A stretch of 64,000 nucleotides of DNA from Gracilimonas sp017641085 (GCF_046115515.1 NZ_CP175953.1), one strand, 5' to 3'; shown: positions 18,108-27,539, numbered from the stretch's first letter. The notes: a model not told the origin generated them from the letters alone. Translations and numbers: made by a program.

Positions 18108-19133
18108 TTATTTATCGTTTGAAGTAGAATAGGATGGAATCAACACATAGATGCATAAAAATAAAAGAGCCAATGCTCCCATCCACTGGTACTGGTTTTT
18201 GTAATCGGCGTACTCCTGACTGGCAAATTCTCCTTTCTCCAATTCATCCATTCGTGCAAGAAAGGAGTCAATACCATCATTTCCCCGCTCTATGGAGTAA
18301 TAATCTCCGTTTCCGGCGTTGGCGATACTTCTGAGTATTTGAGGCTGAAGCTCGGTGGTGACCACCCTCCCATCATTATCCCTTTTATATCCAATTAACT
18401 CCCCGGTTCCTTCCTCGTAAAGAGGAATGGTGGTTCCGTCTGTGGTTCCAACACCCAGGGTATAGACAGAAATATCCTCCTGAACCAATGCGTTCAAAGC
18501 CTCATCATACGACTGGCCATGATCTTCCCCATCCGAAATAATCAGCAGCACCTTAGCCGCTTCCGTTGCATTTTCTTCCAGAGCATTAAACGCTTGCAGT
18601 GCCGTTTCCATAGCTGATTTAAAATCGGTAGCTGAACTCGGCATTTGCTCGGTGTCAGCAATGTCAAGGAAAAGGCGAAGAGCAGAATAGTCCAGCGTCA
18701 TCGGGCTTTGGAGGTAAGCTTCGCCGGTAAAAACAATCAGCCCGACACGATCACCACGAAGTCTTTCAATCAGCCGGTTGATCTCAAATTTGGCTTTTTC
18801 CAGTCGGCTTGGGCGGACGTCCTCCGCATTCATACTGGCTGAAAGGTCCAGAGCCACCAGCATATCTATTCCCTGGCGTTTTACTTCCCGAACTTCGGTT
18901 CCGATTTTAGGTCCGGCCAGTGCTGCTATCAAAAAAAACATTCCTGCCAGCATGGAGATATTTTTCAGCCGGTTACCCAAAGGCCAAAATCCTTTTCGGA
19001 GTGTAGAAAATAATTCACTGCTGAAATACTGCTTCTTCCACCTGCGCACCCTTCGGGATTGCCACCACATCAGTGCAATGAGGGCAGGAATCAATACAAG
19101 CAGCCACAAAAATAAAGGTTGTTCCCAGATCAT
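18108..19133 (-). CDS. BatA/BatB-like VWA-domain membrane protein
   Basis: 341 residues: two N-terminal membrane helices (about 5-25 and 57-75), a von Willebrand A domain with the MIDAS motif DLSASM near residue 95 plus the distal Thr/Asp positions (SSATDF, ISDGEDHG), and a C-terminal helix near 318-335. This is the plan of Bacteroidota BatA/BatB aerotolerance proteins. The usual partners (MoxR ATPase, DUF58 protein, TPR protein) are not in the window, so it stands alone or belongs to a split set. Confidence 0.85.
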   Translation of the reverse strand: MIWEQPLFLWLLVLIPALIALMWWQSRRVRRWKKQYFSSELFSTLRKGFWPLGNRLKNISMLAGMFFLIAALAGPKIGTEVREVKRQGIDMLVALDLSASMNAEDVRPSRLEKAKFEINRLIERLRGDRVGLIVFTGEAYLQSPMTLDYSALRLFLDIADTEQMPSSATDFKSAMETALQAFNALEENATEAAKVLLIISDGEDHGQSYDEALNALVQEDISVYTLGVGTTDGTTIPLYEEGTGELIGYKRDNDGRVVTTELQPQILRSIANAGNGDYYSIERGNDGIDSFLARMDELEKGEFASQEYADYKNQYQWMGALALLFLCIYVLIPSYSTSNDK

Positions 19134-19210
19134 AGATTCAAACTTTTAGACTCCTAAGATAGAGATTTCAAAGCGTTTGTTGCAGTAATAAAATTATAAA
19201 AATCCATCTT

Positions 19211-19366
19211 CCTCTGCGAGCAGTGCAATGAGTGAAACGAATACACTGCGTGGCAGTCTCGACTCAATGGCAATGCGTTTTAACTTCCCCAACTCGATTC
19301 TGCGAGATTGCTTCGTCATTCTCCTTCCTAAGCCTACATCCAAAAAATTGCTTCCTCGCAAAGGGA
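19211..19366. repeat. Family B repeats left of the first GIY-YIG gene
   Basis: Two B-type units in tandem. One runs from CTGCGAGCAGTGCAATGAG to TGGCAGTCTCG (19214-19261). The second starts GCGAGATTGCTTCGTCATT near 19302 and ends CCTCGCAAAGGG near 19365. The 19134-19210 remainder holds nothing recognisable. Confidence 0.8.
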
Positions 19367-19386
19367 TACTTTTATTACATTGAAAA

Positions 19387-19686
19387 ATGGAGCTAGATAA
19401 GCATTACTATATTTATATAATGACCAACAAAAGAAATACAGTTCTTTATACTGGAAAGACTGAAGATATTGTAAAGCGTGTATGGGAGCATAAAAATAAA
19501 GTCGTTGATGGATTCACCAAGAGATATAACATAGATAACTTGGTTTATTATGAAGTCTTTGGTACAAATGATGAAGCTTCGCAACGAGAAAAGCAGATAA
19601 AAGCTGGCTCAAGAAAAAAGAAGATCAAATTAATTGAGTCTCTCAACCCAGAATGGAAAGATCTATCTGAAGATTTTGATTTTTAA
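19387..19686 (+). CDS. Solitary GIY-YIG endonuclease
   Basis: A 99-residue protein that is little more than one GIY-YIG nuclease domain: YYIYIMTNK near residue 6, LYTGKTEDIVKRVWEHK with the catalytic Arg, and a C-terminal SREKQIKAGSRKKKIKLIE segment with the metal-binding Glu. It belongs to the UvrC-like small family (UPF0213 type). It is bracketed by repeat family B on both sides (19211-19366 and 19727-19964) and is more AT-rich than its neighbours. A similar gene lies at 58877-59170. Its cellular role is unknown. Confidence 0.9.
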   Translation: MELDKHYYIYIMTNKRNTVLYTGKTEDIVKRVWEHKNKVVDGFTKRYNIDNLVYYEVFGTNDEASQREKQIKAGSRKKKIKLIESLNPEWKDLSEDFDF

Positions 19687-19726
19687 GCCCATCAGAAATT
19701 GTTAAGAAGCTTTATTCAACATCCCA

Positions 19727-19964
19727 AGTCGATTCTACGAGATTGCTTCGTCATTATCCATCATAATCCTGCATTCAGCAACCTATTTCCTCTCAAAAGG
19801 CTACATCTGCGAGCAGTGCAATGAGTATTTGAATACACTGCGTGGCAGTCTCGGTTATGAGGCAGTGACTTGTCTAGCACCCCAAGTCGATTCTCCGAGA
19901 TTGCTTCGTCATTATGCATCCCAATTCTACATTCAGCATCCCATTTCCTCGCAAAGGATACGAC
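19727..19964. repeat. Family B repeats right of the first GIY-YIG gene
   Basis: Three B-type units: a GAGATTGCTTCGTCATT unit near 19740, a CTGCGAGCAGTGCAATGAG to TGGCAGTCTCGG unit at 19808-19856, and another GAGATTGCTTCGTCATT unit at 19898 ending CCTCGCAAAGG. The array ends within a few bases of the stop codon of the convergent aminotransferase gene at 19967. Confidence 0.8.
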
Positions 19965-19966
19965 GA

Positions 19967-21202
19967 TTACCCCTTCACCGCAGCACTCACAACCTCTACA
20001 ACTTTCTCAATTTCTTCCTCTTTTAGTTCCGGGAAAATGGGGATTGAAATGGCTTGTTTGGTGGCACAATGAGAAACCGGGCAATCTTTAGGCTGGTATC
20101 CAAGGTAAGCAAAACACTCCTGCTCGTGAAGGGAAACCGGGTAATATACAGAGTGACCAATATTATGATCTGATAAAGCCTTCGCTATTTGATCTCTTTT
20201 ACTGGATCGAATAGTGTACTGATGGTAAATATGCCGGCCATTGTTATCTTTTGAGCCTGTTGTTTCTATCGGGGTGATGATCTTATTTGGATTGAGTGAA
20301 CACCCGCTGCCCCCCATTTCCACACAACTTTCCGAGCAATCTCCCAATTCACCGGAAACACCTGCCTCTTCAAAAAGTCGGTTATATAGATAAGCAATTT
20401 CTCTTCTTCGTTCCGACCATTCATCCAGGTATTTGAGTTTTACAGAAAGAACAGCGGCCTGTATTGTATCCAACCGACTGTTGATGCCCACCAGACTATG
20501 GTGATACTTCGGTTTGGCTCCATGAAGTCGAAGGATATCCAGTTTTTCAGCAAGCTTTTCGTTTTTCACCGTGACAAGTCCCGCATCCCCAAAAGCTCCC
20601 AGGTTTTTGCTGGGGAAAAAACTAAAACATCCGAAATCACCCACACTTCCTGCCCGCCTACCTTTATATTCAGCTCCGATAGCCTGGGCAGCATCTTCAA
20701 TTACCGTAAGATTATATTCTTCGGCGATATTCATGATCGGATCCATATCCGCCATTTGTCCGTACAGGTGAACCGGGATAATGGCCTTAATCTTTTCCCG
20801 ATCCGGATTCAGTTTTTTATAGACCGGATGCTCTCCTTCCATAAAGAGCCGTACCTGCTTCGGGTCCAGGTTATACGAATCCTTCTCGATATCCAGAAAA
20901 ACAGGGATACCTCCAATCCTTGAAATAGCACCAGCCGTGGCAAAAAAAGTAAACGGAGAGGTTAACACATAATCACCGGGCTGCAAGTCGATGGCCATCA
21001 GGGCCAACAATAAAGCATCCGAACCGGAAGCACAGCCATACGCATGATTAGCCTTACAATATGCCCCTACTTCATCCTCAAATGCTTTGACTTCATCCCC
21101 CATGATGAAATATTGGCTTTCCAGCACCTCATCGATAGCCGTTTTAATCTCCCCTTTTATAGAGTCATATTGCCGATTTAAATCAAGTAAAGGTATAGAC
21201 AT
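19967..21202 (-). CDS. WbpE-like UDP-amino-sugar aminotransferase (DegT family)
   Basis: 411 residues of the DegT/DnrJ/EryC1 PLP aminotransferase family. The PLP Lys is K199 in FFPSKNLGAFGDAG, and the family signatures IEDAAQA and YHQYTIRS are present. It lies 6 bases downstream of the WbpB-like dehydrogenase. This pair normally makes the 3-amino group of UDP-2-acetamido-3-amino-uronic acids. Residues 284-322, just before HIYHQYT, hold an unusual insertion with three Cys (289, 293, 301) and many Gly/Ser/Asn, about 25 residues longer than in typical homologues. Confidence 0.9.
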   Translation of the reverse strand: MSIPLLDLNRQYDSIKGEIKTAIDEVLESQYFIMGDEVKAFEDEVGAYCKANHAYGCASGSDALLLALMAIDLQPGDYVLTSPFTFFATAGAISRIGGIPVFLDIEKDSYNLDPKQVRLFMEGEHPVYKKLNPDREKIKAIIPVHLYGQMADMDPIMNIAEEYNLTVIEDAAQAIGAEYKGRRAGSVGDFGCFSFFPSKNLGAFGDAGLVTVKNEKLAEKLDILRLHGAKPKYHHSLVGINSRLDTIQAAVLSVKLKYLDEWSERRREIAYLYNRLFEEAGVSGELGDCSESCVEMGGSGCSLNPNKIITPIETTGSKDNNGRHIYHQYTIRSSKRDQIAKALSDHNIGHSVYYPVSLHEQECFAYLGYQPKDCPVSHCATKQAISIPIFPELKEEEIEKVVEVVSAAVKG

Positions 21203-21208
21203 GACGTT

Positions 21209-22231
21209 TTATCCCTGAGCCGCTTTATAAATTTGTTCAATGATACTTACTACTTTCATTCCTTCAAAGGCGTTGGCTGTGGCCTCGCTTTTTCCGTTCA
21301 GCGTTTCCACCACGTTTTCAATCACATAATGATGATTGGCTGCACTTCCTTTAAACGGGCCATAATCGTTGGGAGGATTGGTTTTGGCCAGCACCGGCAT
21401 TTCATAATCTTCGATGTGGCAATATTCCACCTCATTCATATACTGACCTCCAACTTTGAAGCTTCCCTTTGTACCAATTACGGTGATACTGCTTTCCATA
21501 TTTTTATCCCAGCAGGAAGTGGAATAATTGATGCTACCCATCCCTCCCTTCACAAACTCAAACTGTGCAAAACCGGAATCATCAAAATCTTTCAGGTTAG
21601 GATGAGTGAAGTTTTTAATAATCGATTTTGGCTGCTTAATATCCCCGAATACCCAATACATCAGGTCCACAAAATGGCTGAACTGAGTATATAAAGCTCC
21701 GCCGTCAAAATCTTTAGTTCCGCGCCAGCTGCTGTCTCCGTAATACCGTTCATCCCGGTTCCAGTAGCAATTCACCTGAACCATCAGCACATCCCCAATT
21801 CGTTTTTCATCAATCACTTTCTTCATCCATGCTGAGGGCGGGCTATATCGGTTCTGTTTAACTACAAACACTCTTTTTCCTGATGCCTCTTGAGCTCCTA
21901 TCACATCCAGGCAACCCTCCTTAGATAAACCCATCGGTTTTTCAATTACCACATGATAGCCGGCATTCAAGAGCTTCACCGCATATTCAGTATGAAAACC
22001 ATTGGGTGTACAAATACAGACCACATCACTTTCACCGCTATCTTCTCTCAGAAAAGAGGAAACTGAATCATGTTGTACAGCCTCAATCCCAAGCTCTGAA
22101 GCTCCCTCCATTTGCTTGGCAACCATATCTGTAATCGAAATTAACCGGCTATGTTCATATTCATGAATTATTTTGGCATGACGTTTACCAATTCTGCCGA
22201 ATCCAATAACTGAAAAGCTTATTTCTTTCAT
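21209..22231 (-). CDS. WbpB-like UDP-sugar 3-dehydrogenase (Gfo/Idh/MocA family)
   Basis: 340 residues. The N-terminal Rossmann fold opens with SVIGFGRIGKRHA, followed by CICTPNGFH and the family EKP motif (VIEKPMGLSKEG). The C-terminal sheet domain holds the substrate site (FSHFVDLMYWVFGD). It resembles WbpB, which oxidises C3 of UDP-GlcNAcA before transamination by the WbpE-type enzyme encoded next. A candidate promoter lies 26 bases upstream of the start codon. Confidence 0.88.
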   Translation of the reverse strand: MKEISFSVIGFGRIGKRHAKIIHEYEHSRLISITDMVAKQMEGASELGIEAVQHDSVSSFLREDSGESDVVCICTPNGFHTEYAVKLLNAGYHVVIEKPMGLSKEGCLDVIGAQEASGKRVFVVKQNRYSPPSAWMKKVIDEKRIGDVLMVQVNCYWNRDERYYGDSSWRGTKDFDGGALYTQFSHFVDLMYWVFGDIKQPKSIIKNFTHPNLKDFDDSGFAQFEFVKGGMGSINYSTSCWDKNMESSITVIGTKGSFKVGGQYMNEVEYCHIEDYEMPVLAKTNPPNDYGPFKGSAANHHYVIENVVETLNGKSEATANAFEGMKVVSIIEQIYKAAQG

Positions 22232-22256
22232 AAAATCATTTTGAAATTAATGCATT

Positions 22257-22284
22257 CGAAGGTAACGAAATTGTTGAATTCAAA
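22257..22284 (-). promoter_or_regulatory. Candidate Bacteroidota-type promoter of the wbpB-wbpE pair
   Basis: On the minus strand TTTG (22281-22284) is followed after 16 bases by TACCTTCG (22257-22264), close to the TTTG / TAnnTTTG consensus. The same 16-base spacing occurs at 26936-26963. This is a pattern match only. Confidence 0.4.
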
Positions 22285-22362
22285 CCATCTGAGAAACCTT
22301 TACTATCCGAGCTGTTAACCTGCGAATGAAAATTCATTTCTCAACCGGCAATTTAATCTTAT

Positions 22363-22408
22363 AGGAGTCCTTTCCCCTTACCAAGGGTAAAGACAGAATG
22401 GGATCTGT
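22363..22408. repeat. Family C hairpin, solo copy
   Basis: GGAGTCCTTTCCCCTTACC then AAGGGTAAAGACAG; a slightly mispaired copy of unit C without unit D in front of it. Confidence 0.75.
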
Positions 22409-22445
22409 ATGTATCGGCACAGTCACCTAACCCTACCATCAAATT

Positions 22446-22640
22446 TTGAACCATGATTTAATAGGATTATCCGGATTTTCTTGATTACCTCGATCAATCC
22501 TAAGATTCCTTAAATCCTGGAAATCAAGGTTCAATACACGTATCCTTTTCCTCTAAACTCTGCTTAACCCGGTAAATTCTTACTAAGGCGTCCTTTCCCC
22601 TTACCAAGGGGAAAGACAGAATGGGGTCTGCCCGCTAAGG
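22446..22640. repeat. Composite D+C repeat, copy 2
   Basis: Same order as at 16580: TTGAACCATGATTT, inner GGATT repeats, an inverted end, then a CTTAACCCGG spacer and the C hairpin at 22585-22630. It fills most of the 571-base gap between divergent genes; the rest (about 22640-22800) holds the upstream region of the export gene with no clear promoter match. Confidence 0.85.
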
Positions 22641-22802
22641 CTCAAACTTCTCCTCTAATTCCCAACAATATCTTCTTCCTGATTCAGCACCTCGCTTTAT
22701 TTTATAGTCATTGATTTTGTTCTTTTTAATGTTACTCTTTCACCCAAAAAACCTTATCATTAAGGCTCTTAAACATTCCCCATTTAAAGGACATTATCTT
22801 AC

Positions 22803-25253
22803 ATGTTAAAGCGTATTATTACACTCCTGTTTGTAGCTTTAATAACTATATCAGCACAGGCACAAAACTTCGGTATTGATTTTGAAAACATCAGAGTTGA
22901 CGACTTAAGCAATCAGCAGGTCATGCAACTCTACGAACGCATGCAGGAACGAGGACTAACGATTTCAGAAGTTGAGTCTTTGGCAATTGCACGTGGAATG
23001 AATCCTTCTGAGGTGAGCAAACTCCGGTCAAGGATCAACAGTGTTCGATCTTCTATGAGCGGGTTGAATCAAGAGTCGGAAGCTTCCAATCAGGGGCGAC
23101 TAAGATCCGGAAACGCATCTAAAAGCTTAACAAATCGATCGCAGGGACTAAGGCCTGACACCCTCGACGTACTCTTAGATTCCAAAGAAAGGGACACTTC
23201 TGACGTATTTGGATCGGATATCTTTTCCAGCCAAAGCATCACCTTTGAACCCTCACTCAATATCCCCACCCCAAAAAACTATACACTGGGACCCGGAGAT
23301 GAACTTTTTATCGACATCTGGGGTGCAGCGGAAAAAACGTATCAGCTGGTGATAAGCCCGGAGGGATCTATTCAGATAAGTAATGTGGGGCCTATTGTAC
23401 TTAACGGATTGACGATAGAGGAGGCTAAAGAACGGCTAAGCAGCAAATTATCTACTATTTATTCTGGGCTAAAAGGCTCCAACAAAACGACCTACATGCA
23501 GGTTACTCTTGGGGATATCCGAAGCATTAAAGTCAGTATAGTTGGAGAAGTGAAGGCTCCGGGCACATACACTTTAAGCTCGCTTTCTTCTGTATTTAAC
23601 GCCCTTTACGCTGCCGGAGGACCAAATAAGGATGGTAGTTACCGCTCCATTAAAGTGTTGCGTGACGGCAAGGTCCACCAGAACGTTGATTTGTACAAGT
23701 TCCTGGTATCCGGTGACCTTTCTGACAACATCATTCTCAAAGATCAGGACATCATTAAGGTGAACCCTTATGTAAACCGCATTACGGTAAAAGGGGAAAC
23801 CAAAAATGTCGGACTTTTTGAAACTCTTGAGGGAGAGACATTCAATGACCTGCTGGAATATGCCGGAGGATTCAATCAGTTTGCTTACAAGAAAAGAGTA
23901 AAACTGGAGCGGAAAACCGACACGGAAAAACGAATTGTGGATATCGCCTATCCGGAAAATGGAAATACCGTACTTCGATCCGGAGACATCGTAACCGTTG
24001 GAAGGATTCTGGACCGATATGAAAATAAAGTAACCATCAAAGGCCCTGTTTTCCGCCCCGGCGAATATCAGCTGGAAGAAAATCCCACCCTGAGCAAGCT
24101 CATTGAAAATGCGGAAGGTCTGATGGGGGATGCCTTTATGGAGCGTGCCGTGATTTACCGTACTCAAAAAGATTACAGCATTGAAGCTATTCCGGTGAAC
24201 CTGAATCATTTAATGAGTGATACTTCGTCGTCAGAAATAACTCTGGTTAAAGATGATGTGGTACAGATTTCATCCATATTTGATTTAAGAGAATTGAGAA
24301 CGGTTAAAATCAGCGGTTCTGTTCTTAATCCTGATACGTATAAGTACGTTGAGAACAGCTCTCTGAAGGATCTGATTTACCAAGCAAACGGGTTCAAAGA
24401 AGAAGCCGCTCCCTATAATATTGAGATTGCCCGTCGCATTCCTGACGCTGGGTCTGGTGAAATGAACAATCAAATCGCCGAAATCATTACGGTTAATATT
24501 GAAAACGGACTGGCTTTCGATGATAAACTGGATGAAGTAGAATTGCAGCCCTTTGATCAGGTTTTTGTCCGAAAATCACCTTCTTATGAAGTTCAGCAAA
24601 CCGTACGAGTTACTGGTGAAGTCATGTACCCAGGCGAATATACCATCAGCAACCGTAATTTCCGGCTAAGTGATCTGATTGAAAAAAGCGGCGGACCTAC
24701 TGATTTTGCCTATGTGGAAGGAGCCTCGTTAACCCGAAATTATGGTCAGGACATAGAAAACCTATCCATCAACCTGGAAGATTCCGTAACTACCCAACAG
24801 GTTGAATCCCTTTCTCAGGTGGGCATTCAACTTCAGGAAGCCCTCCGCAATCCGAATTCTGAATACGATCTGTTGCTCCAGCCGGGCGATGTGATTGAAA
24901 TACCTAAGCGTTTACAAACGGTACAAATTCGGGGCGAGGTATTGTATCCTATAAATGCCCGCTATGAAGATCGGCGTTCATTCCGAAGTTATATCAGCGC
25001 TGCCGGTGGATTCACTGAACAGGCCAATACAAAGAAAGCATATATCGTTTATGCCAATGGAGAAGTAGATCGCACGAAGAAATTCCTGTTCTTTAAGTCT
25101 TACCCTGATGTAAAGCCGGGATCAGTACTTATCATTCCTCCTAAAGAGCAGCGGGAACGCCTTTCTGCGCAGGAGCGGATAGCGATATTATCAACCATTG
25201 TTTCCATGGCGGCTATTGTAACCAACACCATTTTCCAGATCCGACGGAATTGA
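22803..25253 (+). CDS. Wza-like polysaccharide export protein with multiple SLBB domains
   Basis: 816 residues: signal peptide (1-20, ending AQAQ), a Gly/Ser/Asn/Arg-rich linker, the polysaccharide export domain (YTLGPGDELFIDIWGAAEKT, about 158-235), then a series of SLBB beta-grasp domains recognisable by recurrent GxVxxPGxY motifs (for example near 250, 415, 500, 605, 705). A hydrophobic C-terminal segment lies near 795-812. It is predicted to form the periplasmic/outer-membrane channel for the polysaccharide made by this locus. It is the only large plus-strand gene in the region. Confidence 0.92.
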   Translation: MLKRIITLLFVALITISAQAQNFGIDFENIRVDDLSNQQVMQLYERMQERGLTISEVESLAIARGMNPSEVSKLRSRINSVRSSMSGLNQESEASNQGRLRSGNASKSLTNRSQGLRPDTLDVLLDSKERDTSDVFGSDIFSSQSITFEPSLNIPTPKNYTLGPGDELFIDIWGAAEKTYQLVISPEGSIQISNVGPIVLNGLTIEEAKERLSSKLSTIYSGLKGSNKTTYMQVTLGDIRSIKVSIVGEVKAPGTYTLSSLSSVFNALYAAGGPNKDGSYRSIKVLRDGKVHQNVDLYKFLVSGDLSDNIILKDQDIIKVNPYVNRITVKGETKNVGLFETLEGETFNDLLEYAGGFNQFAYKKRVKLERKTDTEKRIVDIAYPENGNTVLRSGDIVTVGRILDRYENKVTIKGPVFRPGEYQLEENPTLSKLIENAEGLMGDAFMERAVIYRTQKDYSIEAIPVNLNHLMSDTSSSEITLVKDDVVQISSIFDLRELRTVKISGSVLNPDTYKYVENSSLKDLIYQANGFKEEAAPYNIEIARRIPDAGSGEMNNQIAEIITVNIENGLAFDDKLDEVELQPFDQVFVRKSPSYEVQQTVRVTGEVMYPGEYTISNRNFRLSDLIEKSGGPTDFAYVEGASLTRNYGQDIENLSINLEDSVTTQQVESLSQVGIQLQEALRNPNSEYDLLLQPGDVIEIPKRLQTVQIRGEVLYPINARYEDRRSFRSYISAAGGFTEQANTKKAYIVYANGEVDRTKKFLFFKSYPDVKPGSVLIIPPKEQRERLSAQERIAILSTIVSMAAIVTNTIFQIRRN

Positions 25254-25266
25254 TAGGTTAGCGAAT

Positions 25267-25304
25267 GTACAGTAAGCGAAGGGCTGAACCCCTTCGCTTG
25301 TGTA
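25267..25304. repeat. Family E palindrome downstream of the export gene
   Basis: AAGCGAAGGG pairs with CCCTTCGCTT around a short CTGAAC loop, with an outer GTACA/TGTAC pair. It starts 14 bases after the stop and could act as a terminator. Copies occur at 27528, 30069 and, inverted and degenerate, at 48968. Confidence 0.75.
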
Positions 25305-25332
25305 CTGGAAGACAGCCAAGTCTTTTAAACAC

Positions 25333-25451
25333 CCGTCATCCCGTACCTGCCTACCGGCCGGCAGGCAGGCGTAGCGTAGCGGAGATACGGGATCTCCATA
25401 AACGACTTCTGAACCTAACCAAGGAGATCGCGGGTCCAGGCCCGCGATGAC
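25333..25451. repeat. Family A repeat, canonical order
   Basis: Half-unit 1 (GTCATCCCG to CGGGATCTCC) and half-unit 2 (GGAGATCGCGGG to CCCGCGATGAC). A secondary palindrome (CCTACCGGCCGGCAGGCAGG) is inserted inside half-unit 1. A solo half-unit 1 follows at about 25466-25502, and a TCCCGACTACTCGGGA palindrome lies at 25567-25582. The remainder of the 474-base gap shows no gene. Confidence 0.85.
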
Positions 25452-25727
25452 ATGTTTTGTTAGCCGTCATCCCGGACGCAGTGTAACGGAGATCCGGGAT
25501 CTGGTTTTTTACGGGGCAAGGATGTTAATTACCACCCCAATCCAGATAATAGAGATTCTTCACTTCGTCCCGACTACTCGGGACTGCGTTCAGAATGACA
25601 GAAGCATTATTAAACAGCCTTATGCTGCTTTTAGCAGCAATGCCTTTCAGGCATGTTTGTTAACCTTACCCATATAAACAACTTCAACATTGAATGTTGA
25701 ATGTTCACTATTCAATGTTCTATACCC

Positions 25728-26909
25728 CTAATCTGTCCCAAACAAGTCTCTGGTGTAAACCTTGTCTTTAACGTCGCGAATTTCATCCACCATCCGGTTG
25801 GCCACAATCACTTCGGATATTCTCTTGAATTCATCCAGGTCTCTGATCACCCGGGAGTGATAAAAATCATCTTCCTCCAGGTAGGGCTCGTAAACAACCA
25901 CTTCGATTCCCTTCGCTTTAATTCTCTTCATAATTCCCTGAACCGCACTTTGCCTGAAATTATCCGAGCCTTGCTTCATGACCAAGCGGTACACCCCAAC
26001 AATTTTGGGATCATTCTTCCAGATTTGTCGGGCGACAAAGTCCTTGCGTGTAGAGTTGGCATCCACAATAGCACGAATCAGGTTATTAGGCACATCCTCA
26101 AAATTAGCCAGTAGCTGTTTAGTATCTTTAGGCAGACAATATCCGCCATACCCGAAAGAAGGATTGTTATAATGGTCTCCGATTCGTGGATCCAGCCCAA
26201 CGCCCTCTATTACCTGGGCGGTGCTCAGATCATGCGTCTCACAATAGGAGTCCAGCTCATTAAAATAAGCCACACGCATGGCCAGATATGTATTGGAGAA
26301 AAGTTTAATGGCCTCTGCCTCTGTGTTGTCGGTAAAGAGAACCGGAATTTCATCGTTATCTTTGGCGGCTCCTTCTATAAGTAAATCTGCAAATACCTTT
26401 GCCCGATCAGATTGCTCTCCAACAACCACCCGTGACGGATATAGATTATCATGTAGCGCTTTACCTTCTCTCAAAAATTCAGGTGAAAACAGAATATTAT
26501 CTGTTCCGAATTTTTCCTTTAGCTCCTTTACATATCCCACAGGAATGGTTGACTTGATAACCATCACTGCTTCAGTGTTTACCTGCAATACATCCGTGAT
26601 TACTGCCTCTACCGACTTAGTATTAAACTCATTGGTCTGCGGATCATAGTCCGTCGGAGTAGCAATGATTATGTACTCTGCTCCCTCATATGCTTCTTTA
26701 GGATTCAAGGTAGCCGTTAAGCTTAAATCCGCTTTTTCGGCCAAAAATTTTTCTATTTCGGGATCCGTAATTGGTGACTTTCTGTTGTTAATGAGTTCAA
26801 CCTTTTCTTCTACAATATCAAGGGCAACCACTTCATGATTTTGCGATAATAATACAGCAAGTGATAGTCCTACATATCCGGTTCCGGCAACAGCAATCTT
26901 CATGTCCAA
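25728..26909 (-). CDS. ugd: UDP-glucose 6-dehydrogenase
   Basis: 393 residues of the UDP-glucose/GDP-mannose dehydrogenase family. It has an N-terminal NAD site (KIAVAGTGYVGLSLAVLL), PEFLREGKAL, and the catalytic Cys in GYGGYCLPKDTKQ near residue 260. The length and motifs match the short UDP-glucose dehydrogenases that make UDP-glucuronate. A second ATG two codons in (MKIAVAG) is an equally good start. It lies alone between repeat-rich gaps, with its own candidate promoter at 26936-26963. Confidence 0.92.
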   Translation of the reverse strand: MDMKIAVAGTGYVGLSLAVLLSQNHEVVALDIVEEKVELINNRKSPITDPEIEKFLAEKADLSLTATLNPKEAYEGAEYIIIATPTDYDPQTNEFNTKSVEAVITDVLQVNTEAVMVIKSTIPVGYVKELKEKFGTDNILFSPEFLREGKALHDNLYPSRVVVGEQSDRAKVFADLLIEGAAKDNDEIPVLFTDNTEAEAIKLFSNTYLAMRVAYFNELDSYCETHDLSTAQVIEGVGLDPRIGDHYNNPSFGYGGYCLPKDTKQLLANFEDVPNNLIRAIVDANSTRKDFVARQIWKNDPKIVGVYRLVMKQGSDNFRQSAVQGIMKRIKAKGIEVVVYEPYLEEDDFYHSRVIRDLDEFKRISEVIVANRMVDEIRDVKDKVYTRDLFGTD

Positions 26910-26935
26910 TTTTTTTCTGATTTATGATAAGGCCA

Positions 26936-26963
26936 CAAATATAGAAGTTTTATGACTTTCAAA
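26936..26963 (-). promoter_or_regulatory. Candidate Bacteroidota-type promoter of ugd
   Basis: On the minus strand TTTG (26960-26963), 16 bases, then TATATTTG (26936-26943), an exact TAnnTTTG box, 27 bases before the ugd start codon. The spacer is a little shorter than the usual Bacteroides spacing. Confidence 0.5.
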
Positions 26964-27026
26964 CTTATACTAAACTTGGTATTGTCTGTGGCACATAAAA
27001 AACACTTAAGATGAAATAGTTAATCT

Positions 27027-27539
27027 ATGAAAGCTAAAAAGTACCTGATTAAAGCAGTACTGATTGCAGCATATGTTCTTTTTCATATATACCTGCTCCG
27101 GCCGGTACGTACAGCAATTTTTCAATATCAGGTTGATGAAAAACTGGTTGAGTCGGTTCAAGAAAGTCAATATCTATCCTTTCAAAAGCTGGATACTCGC
27201 CTGGCTGTTTTTGAATATTCAGAAGGGAATTCCGAGAAGTTGTTCTTTTACAAAGTGCCCTTCGGTTCTTTCTTTTTCCTGGGGATGATCGGACTTATTC
27301 TGATTGGAGCAGACAAAAAGTTTTTCATTGTTTTGATATCAGCCCATAGCGTTATCCTGATCTCTGCCTCATTTGTTCTTATGGTGGATATAGTTCAAAA
27401 CCTCAGCGCTCTTCATATCCTGGACTTTCTCTCAACCTACCTTGCTCCTTTATCAGCCCTGGGGGTAATCCCGCTTTCGCTGTTTTATAAAAGAAATAAT
27501 CATGTATCCAACGTTGAGAACTCATTAGCGAAGGGCTGA
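27027..27539 (+). CDS. Small polytopic membrane protein of unknown function
   Basis: 170 residues with four hydrophobic segments at about 8-25, 80-95, 98-120 and 135-157, and an extracytoplasmic loop between the first and second. I do not recognise a family. It is divergent from ugd. The stop codon TGA lies inside a family E palindrome, so the last few residues (SLAKG) are encoded by the repeat, and the original C-terminus may have been different. Confidence 0.65.
   Translation: MKAKKYLIKAVLIAAYVLFHIYLLRPVRTAIFQYQVDEKLVESVQESQYLSFQKLDTRLAVFEYSEGNSEKLFFYKVPFGSFFFLGMIGLILIGADKKFFIVLISAHSVILISASFVLMVDIVQNLSALHILDFLSTYLAPLSALGVIPLSLFYKRNNHVSNVENSLAKG

Noticed and set aside
20498..20923. 141-codon frame antisense to the aminotransferase
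   Set aside because: Shadow of the PLP aminotransferase on the other strand.
22640..22800. Small RNA or riboswitch upstream of the export gene
   Set aside because: No stable conserved fold or known riboswitch motif can be recognised by eye.
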